This document shows, piece after piece, positions 6,954 through 14,495 of a DNA stretch of 51,587 nt. The notes beneath the pieces are model-generated. The model did not search any database. It was not told the DNA's origin and was given only the letters and a program-made list of their open reading frames with translations. How positions within the stretch are numbered: position 1 is the stretch's first letter; each line of letters opens with the position of its first letter. The stretch is from NCBI GenBank assembly GCA_964435085.1, contig CAYSXQ010000006.1:1-51587 (forward strand), given 5' to 3'. The position numbers were made by a program, and so were the translations under genes. The DNA is from UBA917 sp964435085. Its GTDB lineage: Bacteria; Patescibacteriota; Patescibacteriia; Patescibacteriales; Patescibacteriaceae.

Positions 6954-7571
6954 ATGAATAAACTAACTTTGCCAGAATTGCCGTATGACTATAAAGCTCT
7001 TGAGCCATGGATGAGCGAAACTGTACTCAGACTACATCATGACAAACACCACCAGAGCTATGTTGATGGCGCTAATAAGATTACTGACAAGCTGGAAGCC
7101 GCTCGCGCTAATAATAGCGAAGTTGATTTCAAGGCTCTGGCCAAGGAAATGTCTTTTCATTTGAGTGGTCATGTCCTACACACTCTCTTTTGGTCAACAC
7201 TCCAAGCCGCTCGCGAAAACAATATGCCAAGCGGTAAATTGCTCGAAGTCATCAATCGTGACTTCGGATCTTTTGAAAGATTTCAAGCTGAATTTAATCA
7301 GACTGCTATTAGTGTCGAGGGCTCCGGCTGGGCAGTGGTCAATGTCTGCCCATACAGCGCCTCGTTAGTTATCTCTCAGGTCGAGAAGCATAACTTAAAT
7401 AACTTACCAGGCTTTGAACCGATTATGGCACTGGATGTTTGGGAGCATTCTTATTATTTAGATTATCAGAATTTGCGAGCTAAATTTGTTGAAGGCTATT
7501 GGAATCATGTGAACTGGAATAGAGTGGCGGAATTGTATGAAGTTGAAAGCGGAAAAAAGTTAGAAAGTTAG
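6954..7571 (+). CDS. sod: Superoxide dismutase, Fe/Mn family
   Basis: The enzyme converts superoxide to oxygen and hydrogen peroxide. Counting from ATG 6954 (205 aa, AAGGA ribosome site) the four metal ligands are at the expected places: His28 in LRLHHDKHH, His76 in VLHTLFW, and Asp161 and His165 in DVWEHSYYLDY. The remaining signature NLPGFEPIMALDVWEHSYYL is intact. An upstream ATG at 6924 would add ten residues but lies upstream of the predicted transcript start. Iron versus manganese preference cannot be decided. The gene stands alone on the plus strand inside a leftward glycosyltransferase locus with its own promoter and terminator, so it is an independent unit. Presence of a dismutase suggests at least occasional exposure to oxygen. 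Confidence 0.95.
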   Translation: MNKLTLPELPYDYKALEPWMSETVLRLHHDKHHQSYVDGANKITDKLEAARANNSEVDFKALAKEMSFHLSGHVLHTLFWSTLQAARENNMPSGKLLEVINRDFGSFERFQAEFNQTAISVEGSGWAVVNVCPYSASLVISQVEKHNLNNLPGFEPIMALDVWEHSYYLDYQNLRAKFVEGYWNHVNWNRVAELYEVESGKKLES

Positions 7572-7602
7572 AAAGTTTCGCTAATTCAAATTACAACAAA
7601 AT

Positions 7603-7632
7603 AAAAAACGTCTCAAATTTGAGACGTTTTTT
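7603..7632. terminator. Terminator of sod
   Basis: A palindrome with core CGTCTCAAATTTGAGACG and six A/T pairs on each side; the same 18-nt core is used at 4809-4836. It serves sod on the plus strand and probably the convergent GT2 gene. Confidence 0.87.
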
Positions 7633-7656
7633 ATATCTAGCTCCATGCCTACACAG

Positions 7657-7691
7657 GACTTTAGACTTACGACTTTGGACTTTCGACTAAT
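7657..7691. repeat. Period-7 array (GACTTNN x5)
   Basis: Units GACTTTA, GACTTAC, GACTTTG, GACTTTC, GACTAAT. The stop codon of the GT2 gene (7687-7689) is part of the last unit. Confidence 0.75.
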
Positions 7692-8523
7692 TACTCTTTT
7701 TAAAAATCCAAACTAAAAAATTACTAACAGCCCAGCCAATTCTTAAAATAAATACCTGCCACCCCGGCTGCCATTTTCTGAAATACTTCAACTGACTATC
7801 ACGAAAATATTCTTGTGCCTTGCCCCTACTGAGAAGCTTGAAGCTTTGCCCAACTAAGTCTGTAGCACTGGCAGCAGGACTATACCAAACTTCACCGCCA
7901 GCCTGATAAACACGACGACAATAATCTACTTCTTCAAACCAGACGAAAAATTGCTCATCGAGGCCGCCTAATTTTTCTAAAGCTTCGCGCCTGATAAAGA
8001 AAAAAGAACCGCGGATACTATCGACAGCTGAGGCTTGCTCATAGTTATAATTTTCGATGATATAATTATTTAAAACACTGGGAGCAAAATGTGGAATTTT
8101 TAGAACTATGGCCAATTGATCAAGTAGCTTAGGTAAACGACGGACTTGCTTAATAACTTGTCCGCTTTGATCAAGTAATTTAAAGCCAGTGACCCAAGCT
8201 TGTGGATTAGCTCTGAGCCAAGCCAGTGCCTGAGACAAAGAGTACTCACTAAGGAGCATGTCAGGGTTAAGCAATAGGACAAAGTCGCCTTGAGTTAGCT
8301 TGAGCGCTTGGTTATTGGCTTTGGCAAAGCCGAGGTTTTCTTTGTTAGCAATGAGATGAACTTCTGGAAAGTTATTTTTAATCATCTCGACCGTGTTATC
8401 AGCAGAGTTATTATCAACGACAAACACCTCGAAGCTAAGGCCTTGGGAAGCCATTAATTTGGTTAGATTATTTTTTAATTTATCGCAGCAGTTCCAGCTG
8501 ACGATAATTATTGATAGGTCCAT
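7687..8523 (-). CDS. GT2-family glycosyltransferase
   Basis: A 278-aa GT-A fold transferase. LSIIIVSWN begins the first strand, VVDNNSADNT binds the nucleotide, NLGFAKANNQAL is the usual GT2 turn, and LLLNPDM carries the aspartate that contacts metal. IRGSFFFIRREAL and WFEEVDYCRRV follow in the standard order. It is closely similar in architecture to the GT2 at 4890-5681 and has no long hydrophobic segment. It is separated from the next glycosyltransferase upstream (8643-9596) by a paired palindrome element, which may break the transcript or stabilise its end. Substrates unknown. Confidence 0.88.
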   Translation of the reverse strand: MDLSIIIVSWNCCDKLKNNLTKLMASQGLSFEVFVVDNNSADNTVEMIKNNFPEVHLIANKENLGFAKANNQALKLTQGDFVLLLNPDMLLSEYSLSQALAWLRANPQAWVTGFKLLDQSGQVIKQVRRLPKLLDQLAIVLKIPHFAPSVLNNYIIENYNYEQASAVDSIRGSFFFIRREALEKLGGLDEQFFVWFEEVDYCRRVYQAGGEVWYSPAASATDLVGQSFKLLSRGKAQEYFRDSQLKYFRKWQPGWQVFILRIGWAVSNFLVWIFKKSN

Positions 8524-8552
8524 ATAATAATTTTAGCATGGCAGAGTAGACA

Positions 8553-8638
8553 CCACTCCGCCCTCCGGGCACCTCCCCTTGTTAAGAGGAGGATTTCCCC
8601 TCCTTGATAAGGAGGGGTGGCCGATAGGCCGGGGTGGT
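8553..8638. repeat. Paired palindrome element (REP/BIME-like)
   Basis: Two GC-rich modules in inverted orientation. One has a GCCCTCCGGGC palindrome followed by CTCCCCTTGTTAAGAGGAGG; the other has CCCCTCCTTGATAAGGAGGGG followed by GGCCGATAGGCC and GGGGTGGTG. The same two modules occur in repeat copies A and B and, more diverged, at 37961-38093. Confidence 0.8.
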
Positions 8639-8642
8639 GAGT

Positions 8643-9596
8643 TTACTTTGCCATTCGAGTAGTCTGCATTGCCTTTTTAATTTCTGCAAACAACTCTCTA
8701 TTAAAAACCAAAGCGTAAGTGAGTGACAAGAAGCGATACCAACTTACCACCAACTTATCAACTACCGACAAAGTCGACCAATGCTTAAAAATCATTAACC
8801 AATCACCGTAGTACGACCAAGCTAAGACCTTGGAGTTTTTATTTAAGACAGCTTTGAATCTGCTTAGTAAATTAAATTTGTCCGTAGCAGCGCTGCGATC
8901 ATGATAGATGATAGATAGCGGCGCGAGAGCACTAGGCAGGTTGAGCAAGCGTAGACGATAAGCTAAATCACAGTCTTCTTTATACATAAAGAAACGCTCA
9001 TCAAAATAACCATACTCATCTTTGATTCTAGCAAGGGCGGAGATGCGGTAGAGAGCGGCGGCGCCAGAGGGACCAGTGATAACAGCTTCGTTGTACTGAC
9101 CGCGATCGACCTCGCCCTGACCTAAGTCACGAAATTGTAAGCCCCTGCCGACGACAATACCGCAGCTATCAAGTAATCCTGTTTTAATTTTATTAGCAAA
9201 ATCCCAACGACGTAGTTTGGGACTGACGCTCGCTAGAGAAATATTATTTTCCATTGGTCGGAGTAATTCTTTTAGTGAGTCGGCTTCGAGTAAGGTATCA
9301 GGATTGATAGCTAAGAAATAATTAGCTCCAGCCTCACTGGCAGCAGCGATTAATTGATTATTAGCGCCAGCAAAACCAAGATTGCTGCCGCTGCCAAGTA
9401 GAACAACTTGATCGTAGTCGCGGAGAAAATCTCTATTTGCTGGGAAATTTTCCGGACCATTATCCCAAGCCATGATGACAGTATCAAGACCACAATTACT
9501 AGCCGCTGTAATCAGGCTAGGCAAAAAAGCGCCTAAGTACTTAGTCGTTGACTCTCCGTAGAGCACAAAACCGATGGCAAGTTTGCGACGATCCAT
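8643..9596 (-). CDS. GT2-family glycosyltransferase
   Basis: A 317-aa transferase with a degenerate GT2 start (LAIGFVLYGESTTKYL), MAWDNGPEN in place of the usual VDNNS, SNLGFAGANNQLI, the aspartate motif LAINPDTLLEADSL, TGPSGAAALYRISAL and YKEDCDLAYRLRL. Its layout is closest to the 5736-6806 protein, including a C-terminal apolar region that may touch the membrane. It starts one base after the rfbA stop, so the two are probably translationally coupled; a thymidylyltransferase next to a transferase hints at a dTDP-sugar donor, which is inference only. Confidence 0.87.
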   Translation of the reverse strand: MDRRKLAIGFVLYGESTTKYLGAFLPSLITAASNCGLDTVIMAWDNGPENFPANRDFLRDYDQVVLLGSGSNLGFAGANNQLIAAASEAGANYFLAINPDTLLEADSLKELLRPMENNISLASVSPKLRRWDFANKIKTGLLDSCGIVVGRGLQFRDLGQGEVDRGQYNEAVITGPSGAAALYRISALARIKDEYGYFDERFFMYKEDCDLAYRLRLLNLPSALAPLSIIYHDRSAATDKFNLLSRFKAVLNKNSKVLAWSYYGDWLMIFKHWSTLSVVDKLVVSWYRFLSLTYALVFNRELFAEIKKAMQTTRMAK

Positions 9597-9597
9597 A

Positions 9598-10323
9598 TTA
9601 AATAATCATTTTGTCAGCTAATTTTTCTTTGGCGAGGATATTAGCAGCAAGCAAACTGTCAAAGGTGCCAGCATCGAGCCACGCACCTTTCACTTCGGTC
9701 ACTTGCAGTTCGCCGAGTTGTAAATAATAGTTGTGTAGAGAAGTTATTTCTAATTCACCACGTTCACTGGGCGTCACCTGCTTAGCTGCAGCCACGACAC
9801 GATGATCGTAGATGTAGAGACCAGTCACTGCCAGATTACTCTTAGGCGCAGTTGGTTTTTCTTCGATAGAGATGGCGTTGAAGTTTGTATCCACCTCAAC
9901 CACGCCAAATCTTTCTGGGTCACTTACCTGTTTAGCAAAGACCCGAGCACCGGTCGTAAAAGTTCTAATCGCTTCCGAGAAATCATCTTCAAAGATATTG
10001 TCACCAAGGATCATAGCTACGCTTTGATCATCGATGAAGTTTTCGCCAATAATGAAGGCTTCGGCAAGACCCTTAGGCTTGTCTTGAATCTCGTAAGTAA
10101 ATTTGGCACCAAACTGTTTGCCGCTACCAAGTAAATTTAAATAATCCCCTGCCCTCTCTGGCGCGACAATGATCAAGATCTCGGTGATGCCAGCCTTGAG
10201 TAAGGTGTTCAAAGGATAATAAATCATCGGTCGATTATAGACCGGTAAGAGTTGTTTGGATGTGACTAGAGTACAAGGACGCAAGCGAGTGGCACTGCCA
10301 CCAGATAAGATTATTCCACGCAT
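9598..10323 (-). CDS. rfbA: Glucose-1-phosphate thymidylyltransferase (RfbA/RmlA type)
   Basis: This nucleotidyltransferase joins glucose-1-phosphate and dTTP to give dTDP-glucose, the entry to dTDP-rhamnose and other deoxysugars. The nucleotide loop GGSATRLRP is at residues 8-16. SKQLLPVYNRPMIYYPL, the magnesium-site LGDNIFEDDF and the sugar-site EEKPTAPKSNLAVTGLYIYD follow, and the protein ends with GAWLDAGTFDSLLAAN. At 241 aa it is the short form, lacking the last roughly 50 residues found in the 290-aa enterobacterial enzymes. The rfbB, rfbC and rfbD partners are not in this window, so the final sugar is open. The gene is preceded by a terminator (10373-10399), so it may start a new transcript. 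Confidence 0.93.
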   Translation of the reverse strand: MRGIILSGGSATRLRPCTLVTSKQLLPVYNRPMIYYPLNTLLKAGITEILIIVAPERAGDYLNLLGSGKQFGAKFTYEIQDKPKGLAEAFIIGENFIDDQSVAMILGDNIFEDDFSEAIRTFTTGARVFAKQVSDPERFGVVEVDTNFNAISIEEKPTAPKSNLAVTGLYIYDHRVVAAAKQVTPSERGELEITSLHNYYLQLGELQVTEVKGAWLDAGTFDSLLAANILAKEKLADKMII

Positions 10324-10372
10324 ATTTTGCTTAAATAGTGACTGAAAATAGCGAAAATGGCAAGTTGCATAT

Positions 10373-10399
10373 AAAAAGCCCCTCGGGCGAGAGACTTTT
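10373..10399 (-). terminator. Terminator after the TIM-barrel gene
   Basis: On the minus strand AGTCTCTCG pairs with CGAGGGGCT and is followed by a TTTTT tract, between the TIM-barrel gene and rfbA. Confidence 0.75.
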
Positions 10400-10428
10400 A
10401 ACTTTAGGCTTTTTAATTTTAGACTTAT
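10394..10428. repeat. Period-7 array
   Basis: Units ACTTTTA, ACTTTAG, GCTTTTT, AATTTTA, GACTTAT; the stop codon of the TIM-barrel gene (10425-10427) lies in the last unit. Confidence 0.6.
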
Positions 10429-11147
10429 TGAGCTTTTTCTTCCAAAATCAACTCCAAATATTGCTTCACCTCTCGCTGCTCAAGCAAGGAATTATCTAAT
10501 TCGAGGCAGATATACTTGGAAAAGAGACTCGCTGGTAAGTCTTTGAGATAATCGAATTCAGTTAGACTTTCGATCTGGTGATGAGACTTAGACTGTTGAA
10601 TGAATTTAAAAATAGTCCGGCTACGCAAACCACTGACATGGTTGACGCCGACGGGCAGCTTCTTGGCTATTTCCAGCAGTGTCTTAAACTTAGCGTTGTT
10701 AGTTTTGGCAATTGAGGCGGCATGTGAGAGATCAAGACAAAGTCCAGTTACCTGATGGGCTGTGAGAGTGGCCAGAGAAAAATTAGCCAAGAGCTTAGCG
10801 TCCTCAGGATTTTCCATATAAATCAAGCTGTTGTATTTCGGCAAACGATTAAGTAGCTCATAGCCGGCTTGGTCAGCGTGACAAGTGAAGATTTTGCTTT
10901 TGTACTTACTGATTAGCTGCTCGATTTCTGCGGCAGTAAAGTCATTAGCCAGATGAACACAAGGAATTGATTGCAAAGAAGTTGTTGCTAGCAGACTAAA
11001 AAGCTCTTGGCGATCAGCTTGAGACAAACCTTCTAAAAACAAAGAAATTTCTGTTAATTTAAATTCTTTAATCTCCTCAATCTTATCACGCCAATCAGAA
11101 GCAGGGCTGGTAGTGAGGCCTAATAAGATGCTACGGTCGCTGTTCAT
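10425..11147 (-). CDS. Putative TIM-barrel protein (sugar isomerase / AP endonuclease 2-like)
   Basis: This 240-aa protein has the feel of a compact (beta/alpha)8 barrel of the xylose-isomerase-like group: SIPCVHLANDF, IFTCHADQAGYELL, LIYMENPEDAKLL, TGLCLDLSHAASI and YICLELDNSLLEQREVKQYLELI place His, Glu, Asp and Glu residues at strand ends, as in metal-binding members. The HHQIESLTEFDYL segment may add another ligand. There is no signal peptide or membrane helix. It lies inside the polysaccharide locus between an MJ1255-like glycosyltransferase and rfbA, suggesting a role in sugar metabolism, but I cannot name a reaction. The fold assignment is moderate confidence. Confidence 0.6.
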   Translation of the reverse strand: MNSDRSILLGLTTSPASDWRDKIEEIKEFKLTEISLFLEGLSQADRQELFSLLATTSLQSIPCVHLANDFTAAEIEQLISKYKSKIFTCHADQAGYELLNRLPKYNSLIYMENPEDAKLLANFSLATLTAHQVTGLCLDLSHAASIAKTNNAKFKTLLEIAKKLPVGVNHVSGLRSRTIFKFIQQSKSHHQIESLTEFDYLKDLPASLFSKYICLELDNSLLEQREVKQYLELILEEKAQ

Positions 11148-11284
11148 AAAAGAAAATTAAAATTAGATAAGGTCAAAGCGTAAACTTGACGATCTTGCTA
11201 GTAAATTAATGATGAGCAAGAAGATTTTCAGCCTTTATTTTACCACAAGCACTAGCCTAGCGCAAATTAGCAAGTACAATATTT

Positions 11285-12322
11285 TTACAAAAGCTCTTTG
11301 ATAGTTTTATCTAAGACAGCGAGGGCAGCGCTGTTGTTTTGAGCCTTGTAGTTAAGTAGTTTTTTTTCAAATTTAGGTAGTTTGCCTAAAAAGTTTTTCA
11401 AAACCGTAGCGCTTAGTTTTTCAGTCATTAGACCGTAACCGAGTTTTTGTAAATAATAGGCGTTGAGTGTTTGTTCGAATTGATTTTTAATCGGTAGAGC
11501 CAGATAAGGCTTACTTAAATACAGAGCTTCAGATAAGAGAGAGAAGCCTGCGGTAGCAATGATTGCCTTGGCACTAGCAAGATCTGCTAGATAATCTTTG
11601 CTGCCTAATTTTTTGAAAGTCAGATTAGCCTCTCGCCCACTGCGATTAAAACCATAAATAGTATAAGCAGCGCTACTGGCACGCAAAACAGGCAAGATGC
11701 TGTCATCAGCAGCAGTTAAATAAACCAAAATGTTTTTGCCGGAAGTGGTCTTCAGATCAAGAATTTCTTGACGTAGAATTGGTGGTACAATGAGAGCCTT
11801 GGCTGAGCGAGTTTTAACCGGAAAGAAACTAAGGATTAGATATTTGGTAGCGTGAACAACCAGCAGCTTAATTACCAGCTTAGTGGTTAGATAATTAGTC
11901 CGCCACTTCTCAGGCACTTCGATTTTAGCTTGAGTGATAACATGCATATTATCCAGAGAGATCAAAGGCAAATTAAGCCAGTTAGCAGCCAGCGTAACAG
12001 TCGGTTCAAAATCTGTGATCACTAGGTCAGGCTTAAATTTCTTTGCCAAGGACAAAACTTTATCAAGACTCTTGATATTAGCCTTGCTTTTCATAATATT
12101 CTTGGCGACAGTAGCAAGATACTTAACTTCGTTATGAGCGTACTCCAGACGCAAGCCATTAATTTTTTTGACGCGAAAAGACTTAGCTAGCATCTCATAG
12201 CCTTTGTCATAGGAAACGATTAAAAGCTCATGACCAGAGGCCTGGAGATGAGTAAGCACTTCTTTAGAACGAGTAGCGTGACCAAAGCCATCACCAGAAA
12301 TGCCATACAAGATACGAGCCAT
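11285..12322 (-). CDS. MJ1255-like glycosyltransferase (GT-B fold)
   Basis: A 345-aa protein that opens with RILYGISGDGFGHATRSKEVL, the glycine-rich N-terminal turn typical of the MJ1255 family and of MurG/GT28-type transferases. LVITDFEPTVTLAANWLNLPLISLDNM marks the end of the N-terminal Rossmann half. The C-terminal half has ATAGFSLLSEALYLSKPYLALPI, matching the donor-nucleotide site of GT28 enzymes, where a Gly-x-x-(S/T)-x-x-E-A-L motif contacts the UDP-sugar. It starts one base after the HIT gene stop, so they are coupled. Likely adds a sugar to the surface glycan precursor; donor unknown. Confidence 0.8.
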   Translation of the reverse strand: MARILYGISGDGFGHATRSKEVLTHLQASGHELLIVSYDKGYEMLAKSFRVKKINGLRLEYAHNEVKYLATVAKNIMKSKANIKSLDKVLSLAKKFKPDLVITDFEPTVTLAANWLNLPLISLDNMHVITQAKIEVPEKWRTNYLTTKLVIKLLVVHATKYLILSFFPVKTRSAKALIVPPILRQEILDLKTTSGKNILVYLTAADDSILPVLRASSAAYTIYGFNRSGREANLTFKKLGSKDYLADLASAKAIIATAGFSLLSEALYLSKPYLALPIKNQFEQTLNAYYLQKLGYGLMTEKLSATVLKNFLGKLPKFEKKLLNYKAQNNSAALAVLDKTIKELL

Positions 12323-12323
12323 A

Positions 12324-12734
12324 TTAAGACTTGATCAGAGAGCTGATTTTCTTGGCAATACTAGCTGCCTCAGCTGCTTGATATTTGTTTTGCGGCCAGG
12401 CCACTAGACCGTCGTCTTTGCGACGAGGAATGAGATGAAGATGAAAGTGGTCGATAACTTGACCAGCAACAGCACCGTTGTTCACAACGATATTATAGCC
12501 GCTGACTTTTAGTCCCTTAGTCAGAGCGGCAGCTAATTTCTTAGCACTGCGCATAACATAAGCGAGCATTAATTCATCGACTTCTTCGAGGTTAGCAAAG
12601 TGTAGCTTAGGAACAATTAAAATGTGACCGGAACTAACTGGAGCGATGTCTAAAAAAGCTATGGTGTAATTATCTTCATAGACAATATCGGATTTGATTT
12701 CTCTTTTGATAATGCTGCAAAAAATACAATGCAT
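12324..12734 (-). CDS. HIT-family nucleotide hydrolase (HinT-like)
   Basis: The histidine triad HFHLHLIPR lies at residues 96-104 (His96, His98, His100), and the N-terminal CIFC pair (Cys3, Cys6) suggests a structural zinc as in many HIT proteins. APVSSGHILIVPKLHF and NNGAVAGQVIDHFHLHLIP are classic family signatures. HIT proteins hydrolyse nucleoside phosphoramidates or dinucleotides such as ApppA and act as small cytosolic dimers. At 136 aa the length is normal. It sits directly between a 65-aa membrane protein and the MJ1255-like glycosyltransferase. A role in the glycan pathway is not needed; HIT genes are often carried as housekeeping passengers. Confidence 0.92.
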   Translation of the reverse strand: MHCIFCSIIKREIKSDIVYEDNYTIAFLDIAPVSSGHILIVPKLHFANLEEVDELMLAYVMRSAKKLAAALTKGLKVSGYNIVVNNGAVAGQVIDHFHLHLIPRRKDDGLVAWPQNKYQAAEAASIAKKISSLIKS

Positions 12735-12738
12735 ATAA

Positions 12739-12936
12739 TTAGTCTTTAGTTTGCGACGAAGAGTTATTTAAAACTAAGCTAATAATAGCAGTAAGTAGCC
12801 AAAAAATAAAGAAGTAGCCGAGATGGAGATGAGCCAAAACCAGACGTGGCTTAATTATTTCTAAGCCAAGGAAAATTAATAGCGCCCAAAATACAGACTG
12901 ACTAAGTTCGGCAAAGATGTAATAGAGATTTTTCAT
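12739..12936 (-). CDS. Small two-helix membrane protein (65 aa)
   Basis: Two membrane segments, about residues 10-28 (SVFWALLIFLGLEIIKP) and 39-56 (LGYFFIFWLLTAIISLVL), linked by a short loop RLVLAHLHL, and a polar tail NNSSSQTKD. It begins three bases after the stop of the 475-aa membrane protein and ends five bases before the HIT gene, so it is a real operon member rather than a chance frame. No family is recognised. Confidence 0.65.
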   Translation of the reverse strand: MKNLYYIFAELSQSVFWALLIFLGLEIIKPRLVLAHLHLGYFFIFWLLTAIISLVLNNSSSQTKD

Positions 12937-12939
12937 AAA

Positions 12940-14367
12940 TTATTTACCAAATAACTTAGCAAGGAGTGCGCGCCAATCTTTACCCACTAGCTCTACTTGG
13001 ATATTTTTAATCAGCAAAGAGTCCTTAACTTCGTCCTCAGCAGACAAGCTCGGAATTGAGAGTAGTAAGCTATATTTACCTTGTTCGCGATAAGCTTGAC
13101 TGAGATCCAAATCAACAGTCGCCTCTTGCCAGCCGGTGCTAGCCTTAGGCTTAGTGTAATTAGCTAAAATATATTTAACGCCAGCAGGAATTGTACTGCG
13201 TGAAGCGAGCTTAGTGAAGCGTGGTTCGAGTAATTGATCAGCGCGCAAACTAAAGACAGCGTCACCAGCAATAATAATATCACCGACAGGAAGCTTAAGC
13301 TGACAGAGCTCGCCACAGTCGCCAGTGGAAGAAAACTGACGATAGGTTTGCCCGAGGTCAATGACTTCTTGATTCATATAAATCAAGCTGCGACTAGCGG
13401 GGTTAATGGTTTGAAAACTTAAAGTAGCGCCGCGAGCGTAGAGGTTAATCGGCTTAGAGCTTGCTGCGAGCCAGAGACGATTAATGAAGGCTAGCCGTGA
13501 CAGATTACCACTAATCCTCTCGGTAATAATATCGCTATTAGCTTTGACTTCGACCTTGTAAACGCCTTCAGCTAGAGCAGCTTGCTGGAAATTTAAACTA
13601 CGAGCCTTGCTTGAGCCAGTGACTAAAGCATCGTCAGCCAGAGACTTGGTCACGACAAGATTGCCAAGCTCATCATACAAAGAAACTTCGACTGGATCAG
13701 GATCTTTGTTTTCATTAAGATCAATGAAGCTGAAATCTAGTACCAGAGCTTCTCGCTTGAGATAAGTATAGAATTGATAATTGCCTTTGAGTGGCTGCGA
13801 CCAGACTAGCGGCGTGCTAGTAGCCTGATAATTAGTTAGGCGGTAATTGCTAGCCAGGTCATAGTTGTACAAAGCAACCTGATTCTTAGCTGGCAGCTTA
13901 GCCAAGAACTCTTGGATAGAATTATAGTTTTCACTTTTTTGCAGCAGTAGAGTTGAGCCGTCTTCGAGTAAGCCCCAGGCGCCAGAAGCAATAGCTTGAT
14001 CAATGAGATGATTAGCCAGAGGCTTAGTATCGTAACGCCAAAGAGTCTTATCAACCAGCACTCCAGCCTCGATGTTACTAAGAGCATGAGGATTTTGATA
14101 AGTAATAGTAACTTTGGCGCGATCAAAGGGTCGGGCGGTACGGAGACTAAAATAAACTGGGTTGCCGATTATTTTCTGCGTTCCGGAATTTGGCTTTTCG
14201 ACCCGATCAGCCGGAGCAAGAGATCCAATGAAGTCGCTTGGTTTAGTAAAAGCATAATTATAAGTAATACGGCCACTGGGAACGAGAGCTAGATAAAATA
14301 ACCATAGCAAAAAAGCAACTAATATTAGCCGTAAAGATAGACGGAATTGTTTGATCCAGGTTGGCAT
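12940..14367 (-). CDS. Membrane-anchored extracytoplasmic protein of unknown function (475 aa)
   Basis: One N-terminal membrane helix (about residues 11-28) is followed by a 445-residue exported part rich in beta strands. FIDLNENKDPDPVEVSLYD resembles a calcium-binding aspartate-rich loop, and later segments such as AALAEGVYKVEVKANSD and KYSLLLSIPSL look like immunoglobulin- or jelly-roll-type beta domains. There is a possible disulfide in GDCGELCQL. The mRNA is predicted to be leaderless: TTGCCA-17-TAAGAT ends six bases before the ATG (14374-14402). It heads the group with the 65-aa protein, HIT and glycosyltransferase genes, so a role in surface glycan assembly or export is plausible but not shown. 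Confidence 0.7.
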   Translation of the reverse strand: MPTWIKQFRLSLRLILVAFLLWLFYLALVPSGRITYNYAFTKPSDFIGSLAPADRVEKPNSGTQKIIGNPVYFSLRTARPFDRAKVTITYQNPHALSNIEAGVLVDKTLWRYDTKPLANHLIDQAIASGAWGLLEDGSTLLLQKSENYNSIQEFLAKLPAKNQVALYNYDLASNYRLTNYQATSTPLVWSQPLKGNYQFYTYLKREALVLDFSFIDLNENKDPDPVEVSLYDELGNLVVTKSLADDALVTGSSKARSLNFQQAALAEGVYKVEVKANSDIITERISGNLSRLAFINRLWLAASSKPINLYARGATLSFQTINPASRSLIYMNQEVIDLGQTYRQFSSTGDCGELCQLKLPVGDIIIAGDAVFSLRADQLLEPRFTKLASRSTIPAGVKYILANYTKPKASTGWQEATVDLDLSQAYREQGKYSLLLSIPSLSAEDEVKDSLLIKNIQVELVGKDWRALLAKLFGK

Positions 14368-14373
14368 GGCTGT

Positions 14374-14402
14374 ATCTTATAAAAGAAGTTATCTTTTGGC
14401 AA
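14374..14402 (-). promoter_or_regulatory. Promoter giving a probable leaderless mRNA for the 475-aa gene
   Basis: TTGCCA - 17 nt - TAAGAT on the minus strand; only six bases separate the -10 from the ATG, so transcription should start at or next to the start codon. Confidence 0.65.
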
Positions 14403-14440
14403 ATAGATCAGATAAAGCTCCCCTCTTGAGAGGGTAATTT

Positions 14441-14468
14441 TTGACATAAACCCTCTTTATGTTAAGAT
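14441..14468 (+). promoter_or_regulatory. Promoter of asnS
   Basis: TTGACA - 16 nt - TAAGAT, about 27 nt upstream of the asnS start codon. Upstream at 14419-14436 lies a short CCCCTCTTGAGAGGG remnant of the palindrome repeats. Confidence 0.75.
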
Positions 14469-14495
14469 AGTAACACGATTTTAAAGCTTAAACAT

